Notes: a model not told the origin generated them from the sequence alone. Positions 1-10,018 are shown, counted from the first letter of the stretch. The stretch is DNA of 64,000 bases from Chlorobiaceae bacterium (GCA_012972835.1 JABDHK010000013.1:62001-126000), one strand, 5' to 3'. A program made the numbers and translations.

Positions 1-1
1 C

Positions 2-946
2 AGGGCACCAAAAGAGGGGGAAAGGTTTTTTGCATTATTGAAAATTAATACCATTGATGGTAACGATCCCGAAATTACAAGAGAAAGACCCTATTTTGAA
101 AACCTGACTCCTCTTTTTCCTCGTGAACGACTTAAGCTTGAAACCAAGCAGTCTGAAGCCTGTGGGCGCATTATGGATATCTTTACCCCTATCGGAAAAG
201 GGCAGAGAGGGTTGATTGTGGCGCAGCCTAAAACAGGTAAAACCATGCTTCTGCAGATGATTGCCAATGCGATTATAAAAAATCATCCTGAAGTTTACCT
301 TATTGTCCTGCTTATAGATGAACGTCCTGAAGAGGTGACTGATATGGCTCGCAGTGTACCTGCAGAAGTTGTAAGCTCAACTTTTGATGAAGATCCTGAA
401 CGTCATGTTCTTGTTGCCGATATGGTGCTCGAAAAGGCAAAACGGCTTGTGGAGGTCGGCAGAGATGTGGTGGTACTTCTTGATTCAATTACACGACTGG
501 CAAGGGCACATAATACCATCATTCCTCACTCTGGAAAAATATTGTCGGGTGGTATCGATGCCAATGCACTTACCAAGCCGAAACGTTTTTTTGGTGCAGC
601 ACGTAATATCGAAGAAGGTGGCAGTCTGACCATCATTGCAACAGCGCTGGTTGATACTGGTTCGCGTATGGATGATGTTATTTTCGAAGAGTTTAAAGGT
701 ACGGGTAATATGGAGCTTCTGCTCGACCGCCGACTTTCCGAACGTCGTATATTTCCTTCCATCGATATTCTCCGTTCAGGCACCCGGAAAGAAGAGCTTC
801 TCTTTACACAGGAAGAGCTTTCAAGAACATGGCTTCTCAGAAAGTATCTTGCCGACAAAAACCCGATCGAATGCATGGAGTTTATGCGCGAAAAAATGGC
901 TGACACCAAAGACAACAAGGATTTTTTCAAATATATGAATGCCTGA
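2..946 (+). CDS. rho: Transcription termination factor Rho (5' end outside window)
   Basis: RNA-dependent hexameric ATPase that ends transcription at Rho-dependent sites. The reading frame is open from base 2 and already reads [13 protein letters not shown], the Rho segment between the RNA-binding and ATPase domains. The gene therefore begins left of the window, and the TTG at 38 is an internal Leu rather than the start. Visible are a Walker A (QPKTGKT, near 225-245), the [13 protein letters not shown] Walker B/Q-loop region (near 475-515), and the conserved C-terminal part [17 protein letters not shown]. About 314 codons of a usual 420-600 are present. It stops at 944-946 and no obvious terminator follows. 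Confidence 0.97.
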   Translation, partial: RAPKEGERFFALLKINTIDGNDPEITRERPYFENLTPLFPRERLKLETKQSEACGRIMDIFTPIGKGQRGLIVAQPKTGKTMLLQMIANAIIKNHPEVYLIVLLIDERPEEVTDMARSVPAEVVSSTFDEDPERHVLVADMVLEKAKRLVEVGRDVVVLLDSITRLARAHNTIIPHSGKILSGGIDANALTKPKRFFGAARNIEEGGSLTIIATALVDTGSRMDDVIFEEFKGTGNMELLLDRRLSERRIFPSIDILRSGTRKEELLFTQEELSRTWLLRKYLADKNPIECMEFMREKMADTKDNKDFFKYMNA

Positions 947-1080
947 TTCACACATCTGGCGCTGCATGCTGGGAGTTGAGCAATACGATGAATTTGTATT
1001 AGTTATGAAATAAGGTTTGCGGTTTTGAAAAAATTTCCTATATTATCAGCCTTTAAAACAAGAGGAAAGACACTTACTAT

Positions 1081-1188
1081 ATGCCCTGCGGAAAAAAGAG
1101 AAAACGCCATAAAATGGCTGTACACAAGCGCAAAAAGATGCGCCGTAAGAACAGGCACAAGAAGCGCCAGAGATACCAGAATAAGTAA
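1081..1188 (+). CDS. 35-residue mS38/bS22-like (AURKAIP1/COX24 domain) ribosomal protein
   Basis: A very short, extremely basic protein (MPCGKKRKRHKMAVHKRKKM..., ending RYQNK) reads from ATG 1081 to TAA 1186-1188. Lys, Arg and His make up well over half the residues. The pattern GKKRKRHKMAxHKRKK is that of the AURKAIP1/COX24 small proteins annotated in Bacteroidetes/Chlorobi, related to mitochondrial mS38 and actinobacterial bS22, which bind the small ribosomal subunit near the decoding centre. The assignment is by recall of family sequences. An AGAGGAAAG ribosome-binding site lies at 1061-1069, eleven bases before the ATG. A longer overlapping frame from a TTG at 1025 has no family resemblance and was not used. 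The gene precedes a tRNA pair, so it may belong to a translation-linked transcript. Confidence 0.8.
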   Translation: MPCGKKRKRHKMAVHKRKKMRRKNRHKKRQRYQNK

Positions 1189-1222
1189 GTTCCGGTACTC
1201 TCCTGTACCTTGGTTATAGGTT

Positions 1223-1295
1223 GAGAATATAGCTCAGTCGGTAGAGCATCTGCCTTTTAAGCAGAGGGTCGAAGGTTCGAGTCCTTCTATTCTCA
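1223..1295 (+). tRNA. tRNA-Lys (anticodon TTT)
   Basis: A full cloverleaf can be drawn. The acceptor stem GAGAATA pairs with TATTCTC, the D arm is GCTC/GAGC, and the anticodon stem TCTGC/GCAGA encloses loop CTTTTAA with TTT at 1256-1258. The T arm is GAAGG-TTCGAGT-CCTTC. The discriminator is A1295, and CCA is not encoded. Confidence 0.97.
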
Positions 1296-1325
1296 CTGAA
1301 ATCCAGTATTTCAGTGTATTGACAA

Positions 1326-1407
1326 GCCCGAGTGGTGAAATTGGTAGACACACTATCTTGAGGGGGTAGCGCCGAAAGGTGTAGGAGTTCGAATCTCCTC
1401 TCGGGCA
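1326..1407 (+). tRNA. tRNA-Leu (anticodon GAG)
   Basis: Class II tRNA with acceptor stem GCCCGAG/CTCGGGC. The anticodon stem CTATC/GGTAG encloses loop TTGAGGG (anticodon GAG). A short variable arm (CGCCGAAAGGTG) and T arm AGGAG-TTCGAAT-CTCCT are present. It lies 30 bases after tRNA-Lys and is probably cotranscribed with it. Confidence 0.95.
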
Positions 1408-1417
1408 CTTGTTTTTT

Positions 1418-1447
1418 GTATAAAGCCGCTATCAAGCGGCTTTATAC
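1418..1447 (+). terminator. Intrinsic terminator-like hairpin after the tRNA pair
   Basis: A 12-bp perfect inverted repeat, GTATAAAGCCGC / GCGGCTTTATAC, with a TATCAA loop starts 11 bases after tRNA-Leu. A T-run precedes it and ATTTTC follows. It probably ends the tRNA transcript. Confidence 0.75.
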
Positions 1448-1519
1448 ATTTTCACTCCTTTAGTCGTTTTTCCATTATACTCTCCTAAAGAACACTTCTG
1501 ATAATCAGGAATAACTTCA

Positions 1520-2269
1520 ATGAATATTGCTGTCTGTCTCTGTCAGGTGCCCGATACTGCATCGGTTATTGGATTTGTTGATGGAGCAGTAGACCGTTCA
1601 AGAGTTAATGAGGTCATGAATCCCTATGATGAATATGCCCTTGAAGAAGCAGTACGTCTTAAAGAGTGTTTTCAGCAAAGTATAGTTACTGTTTTTTGCG
1701 TGGCTCCTGATTCAGCCAGGGAGATGTTGCGCAAAGCACTTGCTCTTGGGGCTGACAGGGCTGTACGGGTGAGTTGTCCGACAGAGTTGTCCGACCCGTT
1801 TCAAACAGCAAGGGTGTTGAGTCAGGCGATTTCCGCTTATTATTCAGCGGTCTTGCCAGATCTGGTTTTTTGCGGAAAGCACTCTACAGATTTTCAAAGT
1901 GGACAGGTTCCTCCAATGCTTGCGCAGATGCTTGGTATGGCATCGGTCAGTGGAATTACCGCTCTGACGGTTTCTGGAGAGGGATTCCAGGTTGAGCGGG
2001 AAATCGAAAGGGGAATTGAATATATTTTTGTTACCTCTCCTGTACTGCTCAGTGCGGAAAAAGGCTTGAATACTCCTCGTAATACTACCGTCCGGGCGGT
2101 GATGGAAGCAAGAAAAAAAACTGTTGATCTTTTGACGGTCACTCTTCATGAAGAGCCGTTAGTTGTTATGAAAGATATAGAGCCTCTGGAAAGAAAAAAA
2201 TTATGCCGTATTCTCTCGGATGAAAAGGAGCTGATCAGGCTTCTCAGTCAAGAACGTCATCTGTTCTGA
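1520..2269 (+). CDS. etfB: Electron transfer flavoprotein beta subunit
   Basis: 249-residue EtfB, starting MNIAVCLCQVPDTAS, the classical (I/V)xVx(V/I)KxVPDT-like opening of the AMP-binding beta chain. The segment LALGADRAVRVS and the FCGKHSTDFQSGQVPPMLAQML stretch are ETF-beta family signatures. With EtfA it forms an FAD heterodimer that carries electrons from acyl-CoA-type dehydrogenases. No dehydrogenase or ETF:quinone oxidoreductase lies in the window, so the partner is unknown. etfA follows after 32 bases, and GGAGGAG sits directly after this stop at 2272-2278. Confidence 0.93.
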   Translation: MNIAVCLCQVPDTASVIGFVDGAVDRSRVNEVMNPYDEYALEEAVRLKECFQQSIVTVFCVAPDSAREMLRKALALGADRAVRVSCPTELSDPFQTARVLSQAISAYYSAVLPDLVFCGKHSTDFQSGQVPPMLAQMLGMASVSGITALTVSGEGFQVEREIERGIEYIFVTSPVLLSAEKGLNTPRNTTVRAVMEARKKTVDLLTVTLHEEPLVVMKDIEPLERKKLCRILSDEKELIRLLSQERHLF

Positions 2270-2301
2270 ACGGAGGAGAAAAAAGAAGAGCACATGCAGT
2301 G

Positions 2302-3282
2302 ATGAATAAATTTCTTGTATTTCTGGAACAACGAGATGGTATTGTACAACAAACCTCTATCGACACCTGGAACAGGGTTCAGAAAATTGCCGAGTTACAG
2401 GGAGCGGCTGTGGTGTCAGGAATTATTGCAGGGCCAGCGGATATTCGGCAGCTTGAAAGCACCATTACCGGAGATGGGGTTATATATCATGCGGCCGATG
2501 AGAGTCTGAGGTTGTACAATCAGGCATATTATACCAGGCTTGTTGCTGATACCTTTAAAGGTAATGATTGTTCTGCCCTGTTTTTTGCCGATACGGCAAT
2601 GAGCAGGGATTTTGCACCACGACTTTCAGTAGCTCTTCAGGCCTCATTACTCACAGGTTGCATGAAGTTTGATGCAGATATGCCGGGTGGCTGTTCGAGA
2701 CCAGTCTATTCAGGCTCACTCCTGTCGACCTTTATTCCCAAACGCAGCCTCAGGATCTATATCCTCTCTTTAAGTACAACGGACTCTTCCTGCTCTTCCA
2801 GAGGTCATATTGACTTCATGGAGCTTGAGCCTCAGAGCTTTACAGATGAACCTCTTGTTTCGTCTGTGAACCGGATTGTTATGCACGAGGGAACTCCCGA
2901 TGTTGCCGAAGCTGCTGTTATTGTCGCAGGAGGAAGAGGTATGGGTGGAGCGCAGGGTTTTGTTCTTCTTGAACAGTTAGCCCAGCTTCTCGGGGGGGCT
3001 GTCGGAGCAAGCCGGAGCGCAGTTGATGAAGGGTGGCGTCCTCATGCCGAACAGATTGGGCAGACCGGAAAAACCGTTTCTCCTGCACTCTACTTCGCAT
3101 GCGGAATATCAGGAGCTGTCCAGCACCTTGCCGGTATCGGGTCAGCCGGTACTGTTGTTGCGATTAACATTGATCGGCATGCGCCGATTTTCGATGTTGC
3201 GGATTATGGTATTGTTGGCGATGTGCATATTGTGCTGCCGAAACTTCTCGATTTATTCAAGGATTTTTTGAAGACGAAATGA
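2302..3282 (+). CDS. etfA: Electron transfer flavoprotein alpha subunit
   Basis: Partner of EtfB, carrying the FAD-binding domain at its C-terminus. The family signature is seen as VAGGRGMGG (about residues 210-218) and GQTGKTVSPALYFACGISGAVQHLAGI (about 253-280), which bind FAD, followed by VAINIDRHAPIF. Length is 326 residues, normal for EtfA. The ATG at 2302 is preferred to the GTG one codon earlier. It forms a two-gene operon with etfB. Confidence 0.93.
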   Translation: MNKFLVFLEQRDGIVQQTSIDTWNRVQKIAELQGAAVVSGIIAGPADIRQLESTITGDGVIYHAADESLRLYNQAYYTRLVADTFKGNDCSALFFADTAMSRDFAPRLSVALQASLLTGCMKFDADMPGGCSRPVYSGSLLSTFIPKRSLRIYILSLSTTDSSCSSRGHIDFMELEPQSFTDEPLVSSVNRIVMHEGTPDVAEAAVIVAGGRGMGGAQGFVLLEQLAQLLGGAVGASRSAVDEGWRPHAEQIGQTGKTVSPALYFACGISGAVQHLAGIGSAGTVVAINIDRHAPIFDVADYGIVGDVHIVLPKLLDLFKDFLKTK

Positions 3283-3332
3283 TTAACACTACCTTAGTGT
3301 TAGGAAGCAGAGAGCGATAGAACGTAGCTCCC

Positions 3333-3953
3333 GTGGAACGTAATTATTTTATTCAGCCAATGCGTAAACTTCAGGTAGATATACTTGGACTTTCAACAAG
3401 TCCTCATACGAACGGTGCCTATGCTCTTATTCTTTATGAGTTGGAGGGAAAGCGCAAACTTCCCATTATTATTGGTGGCTTTGAAGCTCAGGCAATTGCC
3501 CTGAAGCTTGAAAATATTAAACCGCCGCGCCCCTTCACCCACGATCTGTTCAAGAATATAGCAGATGTTTTTCATCTGCATGTCAATGAGATTATTATCG
3601 ATGAACTGCATAATGAGACCTTTTATGCCAAGGTTGTCTGTGAAGTCAATGGTGAAGTGCATGAAATTGATGCACGACCCAGTGATGCCATTGCTATTGC
3701 GGTAAGATTTAATGCGCCATTGTTTGTTACCGAAGAGATCATGGATGAGGCGGGTATTAAGGAAGAACAGAAAGAGGAGGGTGAGGAAGAGCCGGAGGCG
3801 ATGCAGCCAGAAGAGATACCATCTGTTGCACTCAGACCCGCCGTCAAGCTTGAGGAGCTGCAGTCGGCACTCAATGATGCGATAAGCAATGAAAACTATG
3901 AAGAAGCTGCCAGACTGCGGGATGAAATAACCCGTTTGAAAAGCAGTTCATGA
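3333..3953 (+). CDS. Bifunctional nuclease family protein (DUF151) with UvrB/UvrC motif
   Basis: Residues about 10-140 match the DUF151/BFN family: KLQVDILGLSTSP, PIIIGGFEAQAIALKLE, RPFTHDLF, and VHEIDARPSDAIAIAVRFNAPLFV. After a Glu-rich linker (EEQKEEGEEEPEA) the C-terminus KLEELQSALNDAISNENYEEAARLRDEI is a UvrB/UvrC interaction motif. This arrangement is common in Chlorobi and Bacteroidetes. Start is GTG 3333 or ATG 3360; the conserved part begins at the second. It converges with bamA across a shared terminator. The cellular substrate is unknown. Confidence 0.88.
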   Translation: MERNYFIQPMRKLQVDILGLSTSPHTNGAYALILYELEGKRKLPIIIGGFEAQAIALKLENIKPPRPFTHDLFKNIADVFHLHVNEIIIDELHNETFYAKVVCEVNGEVHEIDARPSDAIAIAVRFNAPLFVTEEIMDEAGIKEEQKEEGEEEPEAMQPEEIPSVALRPAVKLEELQSALNDAISNENYEEAARLRDEITRLKSSS

Positions 3954-3971
3954 AGAGATGAAACATGTCAC

Positions 3972-4008
3972 ATGCAAAAAAGGAGGCTGTCAGCCTCCTT
4001 TTTTGCAT
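3972..4008. terminator. Bidirectional intrinsic terminator
   Basis: A near-perfect 37-base palindrome (GGAGGCTG/CAGCCTCC core flanked by A6 and T6) lies between the convergent DUF151 gene and bamA. It gives a U-tract in both directions and so can end both transcripts. Confidence 0.9.
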
Positions 4009-4017
4009 TGATACAAA

Positions 4018-6525
4018 CTATTCATTTGCTCCACCGAAGCTGAAGGTAAAGCTGAACCCCTGCTGCGCCTTGTTAGGTATACTGTCAACGGCATTGAACC
4101 CGTAACCGTAATCAAGTCCGATTTGACCGATAATCGGCAGGTAAAGACGCAGGCCAACTCCAGCTGATTTTTTCAGCTCTGAATAATTTACAGCCTGCTT
4201 GTTTTGCCACAGATCACCCGCCTCAACGAAGGCCAGTGCATAAATGCTCACCGACTGTGACATGGTCAGAGGGTAGCGCAGCTCAGAGGTGAACTTTGAA
4301 TAGATTTTGCCGCCATAAAGGGTCGATGTCGGGTCTGAGGGGTATAAATTTGCACCGAGGCTTCGGTCGTTATACCCTCTCAGCGGCACCGTTGGCAGAG
4401 TGGACATGCCACTGCCTCCCATGTAGAAGAACTCAGTGTAGGGGATGTAATCATTGTTGGTAAAGGTTCCAAGATATCCGTGCTGGGTTGAAATGTTCCA
4501 GACAAGGTTTTTGGTGATCGGGAAAAACCAGCTTGAGCTACCGATAAACTTGTAGAAATCAACCGTACCAGGCAGTGGTCCTCCGGCAAGCTCTGCCGAG
4601 ATTGAGTTTTTGCTCCCTTTTCGCGGATAGATCGGGCTGTCAATGCTGTTTCGGGTAATGGTCTGTGTTATCGAATACTCATCTGCCTGGTTAGGGGAAT
4701 TTGTCGCTGATGCATAGATACTCAGGAGCCCTCCTGTGGTGTGCAGATATTTTACTCTCCAGTTGATCGAGAAGTAGTCATCCGGCCAGGTCAGACGCCT
4801 GCCGACTGACAGTGTTGTGCCATACTGATCCATAATTGTCGGGGTAACGCCGTCACTGTTGTAGATATAGGCGCTATGGGTGTCGAAGACGGAAAATCCA
4901 ACAGCTGTGGGGGTGCCAAATGCCCATGGTTCAGTAAAGGAGAGGCTGAGAGTATTGTAGTTGTCACTGCCGAATTGCCATTGAAAGCCCAGTTTCTGGC
5001 CGTCGCCGTGTGGCAGAGGCTGGTAGGCTTCAGCATTGAAGATATCTCCCAGCGAAAAGTTACTGAAGGTGATGCCGAGTGAACCGACAAATCCAGTGCT
5101 GCTGTAACCGACAGATGTGTTGAAGGTATCGGTCTGTTTTTCGACGACATTATAGGTCAGGTCAACCGTGCTGTTTTCAGGGTTTGGGTGAATATCGGGT
5201 GTAATCTGCTCAGGGTCGAAGTAGTTGAGCATGCTCAGCTCCCTGATACTGCGCACCACATTCTGGCGACTGAACATATCACCAGGAGTTGTATAGAGCT
5301 CCCTGCGGATAACCTGATCTTTTGTTTTGGTATTGCCTTTGATATTGATGGTGTTGAGCTGGAATGGTTCGCCCTCAACCAGGCTGATATCCAGATCGAC
5401 CACATCGGGTTTGATAACCCTCTCCTCAAGTTTTGCCTTGAAGGAGAGATAGCCGCGATCGAGATAGATCGAACTGATATCGGAGTTGTCCTGCGAGAAA
5501 TTCAGCTTTTCCTGAATGAATTTGGCATTGTAGCTGTCTCCTTTTTTAATTTTAAAGGTGTTATTGAGAATTTCCGTTGTAGCAAAATCCTTGGTATTGC
5601 CACTCCAGGTAATGTTTCCGATATGATATTTCTGGCCTTCATCAAGATAGATATCAAGAATAATGCCTTTTTTGTCGTCGGTATTGGTGATCGAGTCGCG
5701 TAAAACTCTTGCATCGCGGTAGCCGTTATTCCTGTAGAACTCAACAAGCAGGCTCTTGTCATCGTTGAATTTATCATTATCAAGTTTTGGTGTGCCGAAA
5801 ATTTTACGCCACCATGAGTTCTGATGGGTTTCATTGAACACCCCTCTCAGCTTTTTCTGGCTGAAGGCATTGTTGCCGTGAAAGGTGATTTTTTCAATAG
5901 AGACCTTTGCGCCTTCAGTTATTGAAAAAATGGCATTGACATGATTTTTGCCGTTTTCCTTGGTGTGAAATTCCGCTCCAGCGGTCAGATAACCCTTTGA
6001 AGCATAGAGCTTTTCAATTTTGTTGGCGGCAGTAAGCAGATCCTGCTGGCTTAATTTTTTCCCGGTTACCAGAGTCACTTTCCGGCGCAACTCATCATCA
6101 TCAAGCTTTTTGTTGCCTTCAAAGGTTATCTTGTCAAGAACGGGCAACTCTTTGACACTGAATGTCAGAGCGATGTTTTTCTGGCCAAGATCGGTCTGCT
6201 GAACGCTTATATCACTGAAAAGCTGGAGTTGCCAGAGGTATTGCATGGCCGCAGCAAGTTCAGGTCCAGGTATGGCAATCCGATCGTTGATCTTGAGCGG
6301 AATCGTGGCGGTTATCTCTTTTTCATTCAGCGTCTCAAGGCCGCTGAAAGAGATGGATGTGACAGTGAAAGCATCCTTTTTGGTGTCACTGCTTTTTGTC
6401 TGTTCAGCCACCGCACTCGGGTTGTCTGCTTTTGTTTTCCTCGTTTTTGCCTCAGCTGTGTTTTCTATAGCATTCAGGGCAAGGGCAAGCAGAACTAAGG
6501 TTATCAGTTTTCGCGTTTTTTTCAT
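4018..6525 (-). CDS. bamA: Outer membrane protein assembly factor BamA (Omp85)
   Basis: 835 residues. It opens with a signal peptide (basic MKKTRK, hydrophobic core, cleavage near AEA-K at about 27). About five POTRA repeats follow (residues 50-440, e.g. ITFEGNKKLDDDEL and ITFHGNNAFSQKKL), then a C-terminal 16-strand-type barrel (from about 455) containing the Omp85 PLRGYNDRSLG motif and the GLRLYLPIIGQIGLDYGYGF strand pair. It inserts beta-barrel proteins into the outer membrane. uppS lies 23 bases upstream on the same strand, an order also seen in other bacteria, which suggests an envelope operon. Confidence 0.95.
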   Translation of the reverse strand: MKKTRKLITLVLLALALNAIENTAEAKTRKTKADNPSAVAEQTKSSDTKKDAFTVTSISFSGLETLNEKEITATIPLKINDRIAIPGPELAAAMQYLWQLQLFSDISVQQTDLGQKNIALTFSVKELPVLDKITFEGNKKLDDDELRRKVTLVTGKKLSQQDLLTAANKIEKLYASKGYLTAGAEFHTKENGKNHVNAIFSITEGAKVSIEKITFHGNNAFSQKKLRGVFNETHQNSWWRKIFGTPKLDNDKFNDDKSLLVEFYRNNGYRDARVLRDSITNTDDKKGIILDIYLDEGQKYHIGNITWSGNTKDFATTEILNNTFKIKKGDSYNAKFIQEKLNFSQDNSDISSIYLDRGYLSFKAKLEERVIKPDVVDLDISLVEGEPFQLNTINIKGNTKTKDQVIRRELYTTPGDMFSRQNVVRSIRELSMLNYFDPEQITPDIHPNPENSTVDLTYNVVEKQTDTFNTSVGYSSTGFVGSLGITFSNFSLGDIFNAEAYQPLPHGDGQKLGFQWQFGSDNYNTLSLSFTEPWAFGTPTAVGFSVFDTHSAYIYNSDGVTPTIMDQYGTTLSVGRRLTWPDDYFSINWRVKYLHTTGGLLSIYASATNSPNQADEYSITQTITRNSIDSPIYPRKGSKNSISAELAGGPLPGTVDFYKFIGSSSWFFPITKNLVWNISTQHGYLGTFTNNDYIPYTEFFYMGGSGMSTLPTVPLRGYNDRSLGANLYPSDPTSTLYGGKIYSKFTSELRYPLTMSQSVSIYALAFVEAGDLWQNKQAVNYSELKKSAGVGLRLYLPIIGQIGLDYGYGFNAVDSIPNKAQQGFSFTFSFGGANE

Positions 6526-6548
6526 TGAAATTCCAGGGACTAATCAGG

Positions 6549-7397
6549 TTAAAGCTTGCGGGCAGCTATATTATTTTTCTGAATCTGTTCACTTGTCTGT
6601 CCAAACCGTCGCTCCCTGCTTTGAAATTCCAGTATAGCATCATAGAGTTGTGATCGGCGAAAGTCAGGCCAGTAAGTGTTCGTAAAGTAAATTTCGGAAT
6701 AGGCGCTTTGCCAAAGCATAAAATTGCTGATTCTGAACTCCCCGCTGGTACGGATCAGAAGTTCGGGATCGGGCATGGAGGCAGTAGAAAGGTATGATGA
6801 GACAATTTGTTCATTGACATCTTCAGGTTTTAATCGACCAGACTGTATATCAAGCGCAATAGCCTTGCAAGCATGTACAATATCCCATTGACCGCTGTAA
6901 CTGAGAGCAATATTTAACACGAGCTTGTTGTTGTTCCTGGTAAGCTCCATGGTTTCCTTCAAAGTAGAACGAACTTTATCCGGTAGTATATCGATCTCGC
7001 CAATGACATTAAGGCGGATATCGTTCTCATGGAGTTTACGGCTTTCCCGGCCAATAACATTTACCAGAAGCCGCATCAAGGCGGTGATTTCGTTTTTTGG
7101 CCGCTTCCAGTTTTCAGTTGAAAAAGTGAAAAGAGTGAGAAATTTAATGCCAAGTTGTGAGCATGCTTCTACAACATCTCTGACAGAGTCAACCCCTGCA
7201 ACATGCCCCTCAATTCTTGTCTTGCCTTTCGATCGTGCCCACCGCCCGTTACCATCCATAATTACGGCAATATGGAGAGGGAGTGAGCACGATGATTTAA
7301 GCTCAGCTTGTATGTTTTTATCAACAGAGGTATTGTCCGAGGAAAACCAGTGAGGATTAAAGGTTGATGAACGTGTCATTTTTTTTATGAGTGTCAT
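6549..7397 (-). CDS. uppS: Isoprenyl transferase / undecaprenyl diphosphate synthase
   Basis: cis-Prenyltransferase that condenses FPP with IPP to make the undecaprenyl carrier for peptidoglycan and LPS. Motifs: HIAVIMDGNGRWARSKG (catalytic Asp about 48), TFSTENWKRP (about 112-121), and IRTSGEFRISNFMLWQSAYSEIYF with the IPP-binding Arg residues. At 282 residues it is about 30 longer at the N-terminus than E. coli UppS. A second Met seven codons in is an alternative start. It is directly upstream of bamA. Confidence 0.95.
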   Translation of the reverse strand: MTLIKKMTRSSTFNPHWFSSDNTSVDKNIQAELKSSCSLPLHIAVIMDGNGRWARSKGKTRIEGHVAGVDSVRDVVEACSQLGIKFLTLFTFSTENWKRPKNEITALMRLLVNVIGRESRKLHENDIRLNVIGEIDILPDKVRSTLKETMELTRNNNKLVLNIALSYSGQWDIVHACKAIALDIQSGRLKPEDVNEQIVSSYLSTASMPDPELLIRTSGEFRISNFMLWQSAYSEIYFTNTYWPDFRRSQLYDAILEFQSRERRFGQTSEQIQKNNIAARKL

Positions 7398-7617
7398 AAT
7401 TCCTTTTTACTCCTTATTGTTTGCCGGGCAGCCTTGAACATTTCATACGCTGATTTCCTTTAGTGTAAAATAGCTTGAATTGAATAATATGCAGTTATTT
7501 CTTATTATACAAACTTTACTCAGAGCGAAAACCTGTAAAGTCGACAGGCAATTTTTTCTTGAAGGTAACAGGAATATTAGATAAAGATCTTTTCTGTTAA
7601 AATAATTTATAAAAGAC

Positions 7618-9045
7618 GTGCATTCAAGTAGTTACGAAGATCTACGCATCAAGCTTCTTTCCAAAGTCATCTCCTGCGAAGAGGTAGTGCGTTATTATCT
7701 GGAACGTATAGATCGTCATCAGGATGACAATATTTATATAACAGTTTTTCATGAGTCGGCGCTTGAACGGGCGCGCTCTCTTGACAGGAAGCTTCAGGAA
7801 GGGGAAATCCCTGGAAAACTTTTCGGCATGCCGATGGCCATAAAGGATAATATTGCCATAAAAGGAGGTCGGCTTACCTGTGCATCAAAAATTCTTGAGA
7901 ATTACGAAAGTGTCTATGATGCAACCGCTGTCATCAGGCTTGAAGCGGAAGATGCTGTTTTTCTCGGAAAAACCAACATGGATGAGTTTGCCATGGGCAG
8001 CTCGAATGAAAATTCGGCATTTGGCAATGTTCCCAATCCCTTCGATAAAACAAGAGTACCAGGCGGAAGTTCTGGTGGTTCAGCCGCGGCAGTTGCCAAC
8101 GGTCTTGCCATGGTGGCTCTCGGTTCAGATACAGGAGGTTCCGTTCGGCAGCCTGCAGGTTTCTGCGATATTGTAGGCTTGAAACCAACCTATGGAAGGA
8201 TTTCCCGTTACGGTCTGGTGGCCTTTGCATCCTCTTTTGATCAGATAGGTGTGCTGGCCCGGAATTGTGATGATGCAGCGCTGGTGCTCGAAGTAATGGC
8301 TGGCAAGGACGGTCATGATGCTACATCTTCCTATCATGCCGTGACCGATTACTCTGCTGAAATGGCCACTGTTTCGGTTGAGGGGCTTAAAATTGGTATT
8401 CCAAAAGAGTATTTTCCTGAAACTCTTAATCCTGAAGTTGCCCGTATTGTGAAGGGAAAGCTTCATGAACTTCGCGATCGGGGAGCTGAACTTGTCGATA
8501 TACACCTTCCTGACAGTGAATATGCCATAGCGGCATATTATATTCTTGTGACGGCTGAAGCATCATCCAATCTTGCCCGTTTTGATGGAGCAAGATATGG
8601 CTATCGCTCTGCAAATTCCGAGGATCTATCGGCCATGTACGTGAATTCGAGAACAGAAGGGTTCGGCAGGGAGGTTAAGCGCAGAATCATGCTCGGCACC
8701 TATGTTCTTTCCGCAGGGTATTACGACACCTATTACAAAAAAGCACAACAGGTAAGAAGGGTATTTCAGGATCGTTACCGTGAAGCTCTTGAGGCTGTTG
8801 ATGTCATAGCCGGACCGACATCTCCCTTTCCTCCTTTCGGTATTGGGGATAAAACTGAAAATCCTCTCGAAATGTATCTTGCCGATGTTTTCACTGTTCC
8901 GGCCAGTATCGTCGGCATGCCGGCTATCAGTGTACCGCTTGGGTTTGACAACCTGAACCTTCCTGTAGGAATGCACCTGATCTGTAATTTTTTTGAGGAG
9001 GGCAAGCTGCTTGGTATTGCAAAACACATGCAGCGCTCTCTGTGA
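7618..9045 (+). CDS. gatA: Asp-tRNA(Asn)/Glu-tRNA(Gln) amidotransferase subunit A
   Basis: 475-residue amidase-signature enzyme. The Ser-cisSer-Lys triad is readable as K76 (MAIKDN), S151 (in [15 protein letters not shown]) and S175 ([10 protein letters not shown]). It releases ammonia from glutamine for GatB, which amidates misacylated tRNA. The GTG start gives the usual N-terminus ([11 protein letters not shown]...). gatB and gatC are not in the window, so the subunits are encoded apart. sucD follows after 46 bases. Confidence 0.95.
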   Translation: MHSSSYEDLRIKLLSKVISCEEVVRYYLERIDRHQDDNIYITVFHESALERARSLDRKLQEGEIPGKLFGMPMAIKDNIAIKGGRLTCASKILENYESVYDATAVIRLEAEDAVFLGKTNMDEFAMGSSNENSAFGNVPNPFDKTRVPGGSSGGSAAAVANGLAMVALGSDTGGSVRQPAGFCDIVGLKPTYGRISRYGLVAFASSFDQIGVLARNCDDAALVLEVMAGKDGHDATSSYHAVTDYSAEMATVSVEGLKIGIPKEYFPETLNPEVARIVKGKLHELRDRGAELVDIHLPDSEYAIAAYYILVTAEASSNLARFDGARYGYRSANSEDLSAMYVNSRTEGFGREVKRRIMLGTYVLSAGYYDTYYKKAQQVRRVFQDRYREALEAVDVIAGPTSPFPPFGIGDKTENPLEMYLADVFTVPASIVGMPAISVPLGFDNLNLPVGMHLICNFFEEGKLLGIAKHMQRSL

Positions 9046-9091
9046 CCTTCTGGGAGTACTTAGCAATCATTAATTATAATATTTTTGCATC

Positions 9092-9991
9092 ATGAGTGTA
9101 TTAGTCAACAAGGATACCCGTCTGCTTGTGCAGGGGATAACCGGAGCGGAAGGTACCTTTCACACCTCCCAGATTCTTGAATATGGAACCAATGTTGTAG
9201 CCGGTGTTACCCCCGGAAAAGGTGATATTCTTTATCATGGTAATGACAAGGACAAGTTCTGCCGGCCTGTGCCGGTCTTCCACACTGTTCGAGAGGCAGT
9301 TGATAAAACTGAAGCCAATGCGACAGTTATTTTTGTTCCGGCCTCTTTTGCTGCCGACGCTATCATGGAGGCTGCTGATGCCGGATTGAAGGTGATTATC
9401 TGTATTACAGAAGGTATTCCGGTTAACGATATGATGAAAGCCTATGCTTTTATCAAGGAAAAGGGAGCCGTTCTTGTTGGCCCCAACTGTCCGGGAGTTA
9501 TCACCCCTGGTGAGGCTAAAGTTGGTATTATGCCTGGCTTTATTCACAAAAAAGGCACCATTGGTGTTGTATCCCGCAGTGGTACACTGACCTATGAAGC
9601 AGTACATCAGCTTACGCAGGTTGGTCTTGGCCAGTCAACATGCATAGGTATTGGAGGTGATCCGATCATTGGTACCCGGTTCATCGATGCGATCAAACTT
9701 TTTGCGGAGGACGATGAGACCGAAGGACTTATTATGATTGGTGAAATAGGTGGAAGCGCAGAAGAAGAGGCTGCAGAGTATATTCAGAAATATTTCAAAA
9801 AACCTGTTGTTGGGTTTATTGCTGGTCGTACAGCGCCTCCCGGACGCAGGATGGGACATGCCGGTGCCATAGTATCTGGAGGTAAAGGAACCGCTGACGA
9901 CAAGATAAAAGCCATGGAAGCAGCTGGTATTCATGTGGTTGACAGTCCTGCTGATTTGGGCGAAGCCATGATCAAGGCACTTGGCCGGTAA
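9092..9991 (+). CDS. sucD: Succinyl-CoA ligase (ADP-forming) alpha subunit
   Basis: 299 residues. The CoA-binding domain opens with [20 protein letters not shown] and has GVTPGKGG-like GVTPGKGD. The phosphohistidine is H256 in [17 protein letters not shown]. In a green sulfur bacterium the enzyme should run towards succinyl-CoA in the reductive TCA cycle. The beta subunit gene is not adjacent. A terminator hairpin follows at 10019. Confidence 0.95.
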   Translation: MSVLVNKDTRLLVQGITGAEGTFHTSQILEYGTNVVAGVTPGKGDILYHGNDKDKFCRPVPVFHTVREAVDKTEANATVIFVPASFAADAIMEAADAGLKVIICITEGIPVNDMMKAYAFIKEKGAVLVGPNCPGVITPGEAKVGIMPGFIHKKGTIGVVSRSGTLTYEAVHQLTQVGLGQSTCIGIGGDPIIGTRFIDAIKLFAEDDETEGLIMIGEIGGSAEEEAAEYIQKYFKKPVVGFIAGRTAPPGRRMGHAGAIVSGGKGTADDKIKAMEAAGIHVVDSPADLGEAMIKALGR

Positions 9992-10018
9992 GAAGAGAAA
10001 ATCGACAGATTGAACATG

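Noticed and set aside
38-946. rho starting at TTG 38
   Set aside because: The upstream codons to base 2 already match Rho ([11 protein letters not shown]), so the gene runs off the left edge.
1025-1219. 64-codon frame over the small ribosomal protein
   Set aside because: It has a TTG start, no ribosome-binding site and no family match, while the overlapping 35-residue frame fits a known family and has a good site.
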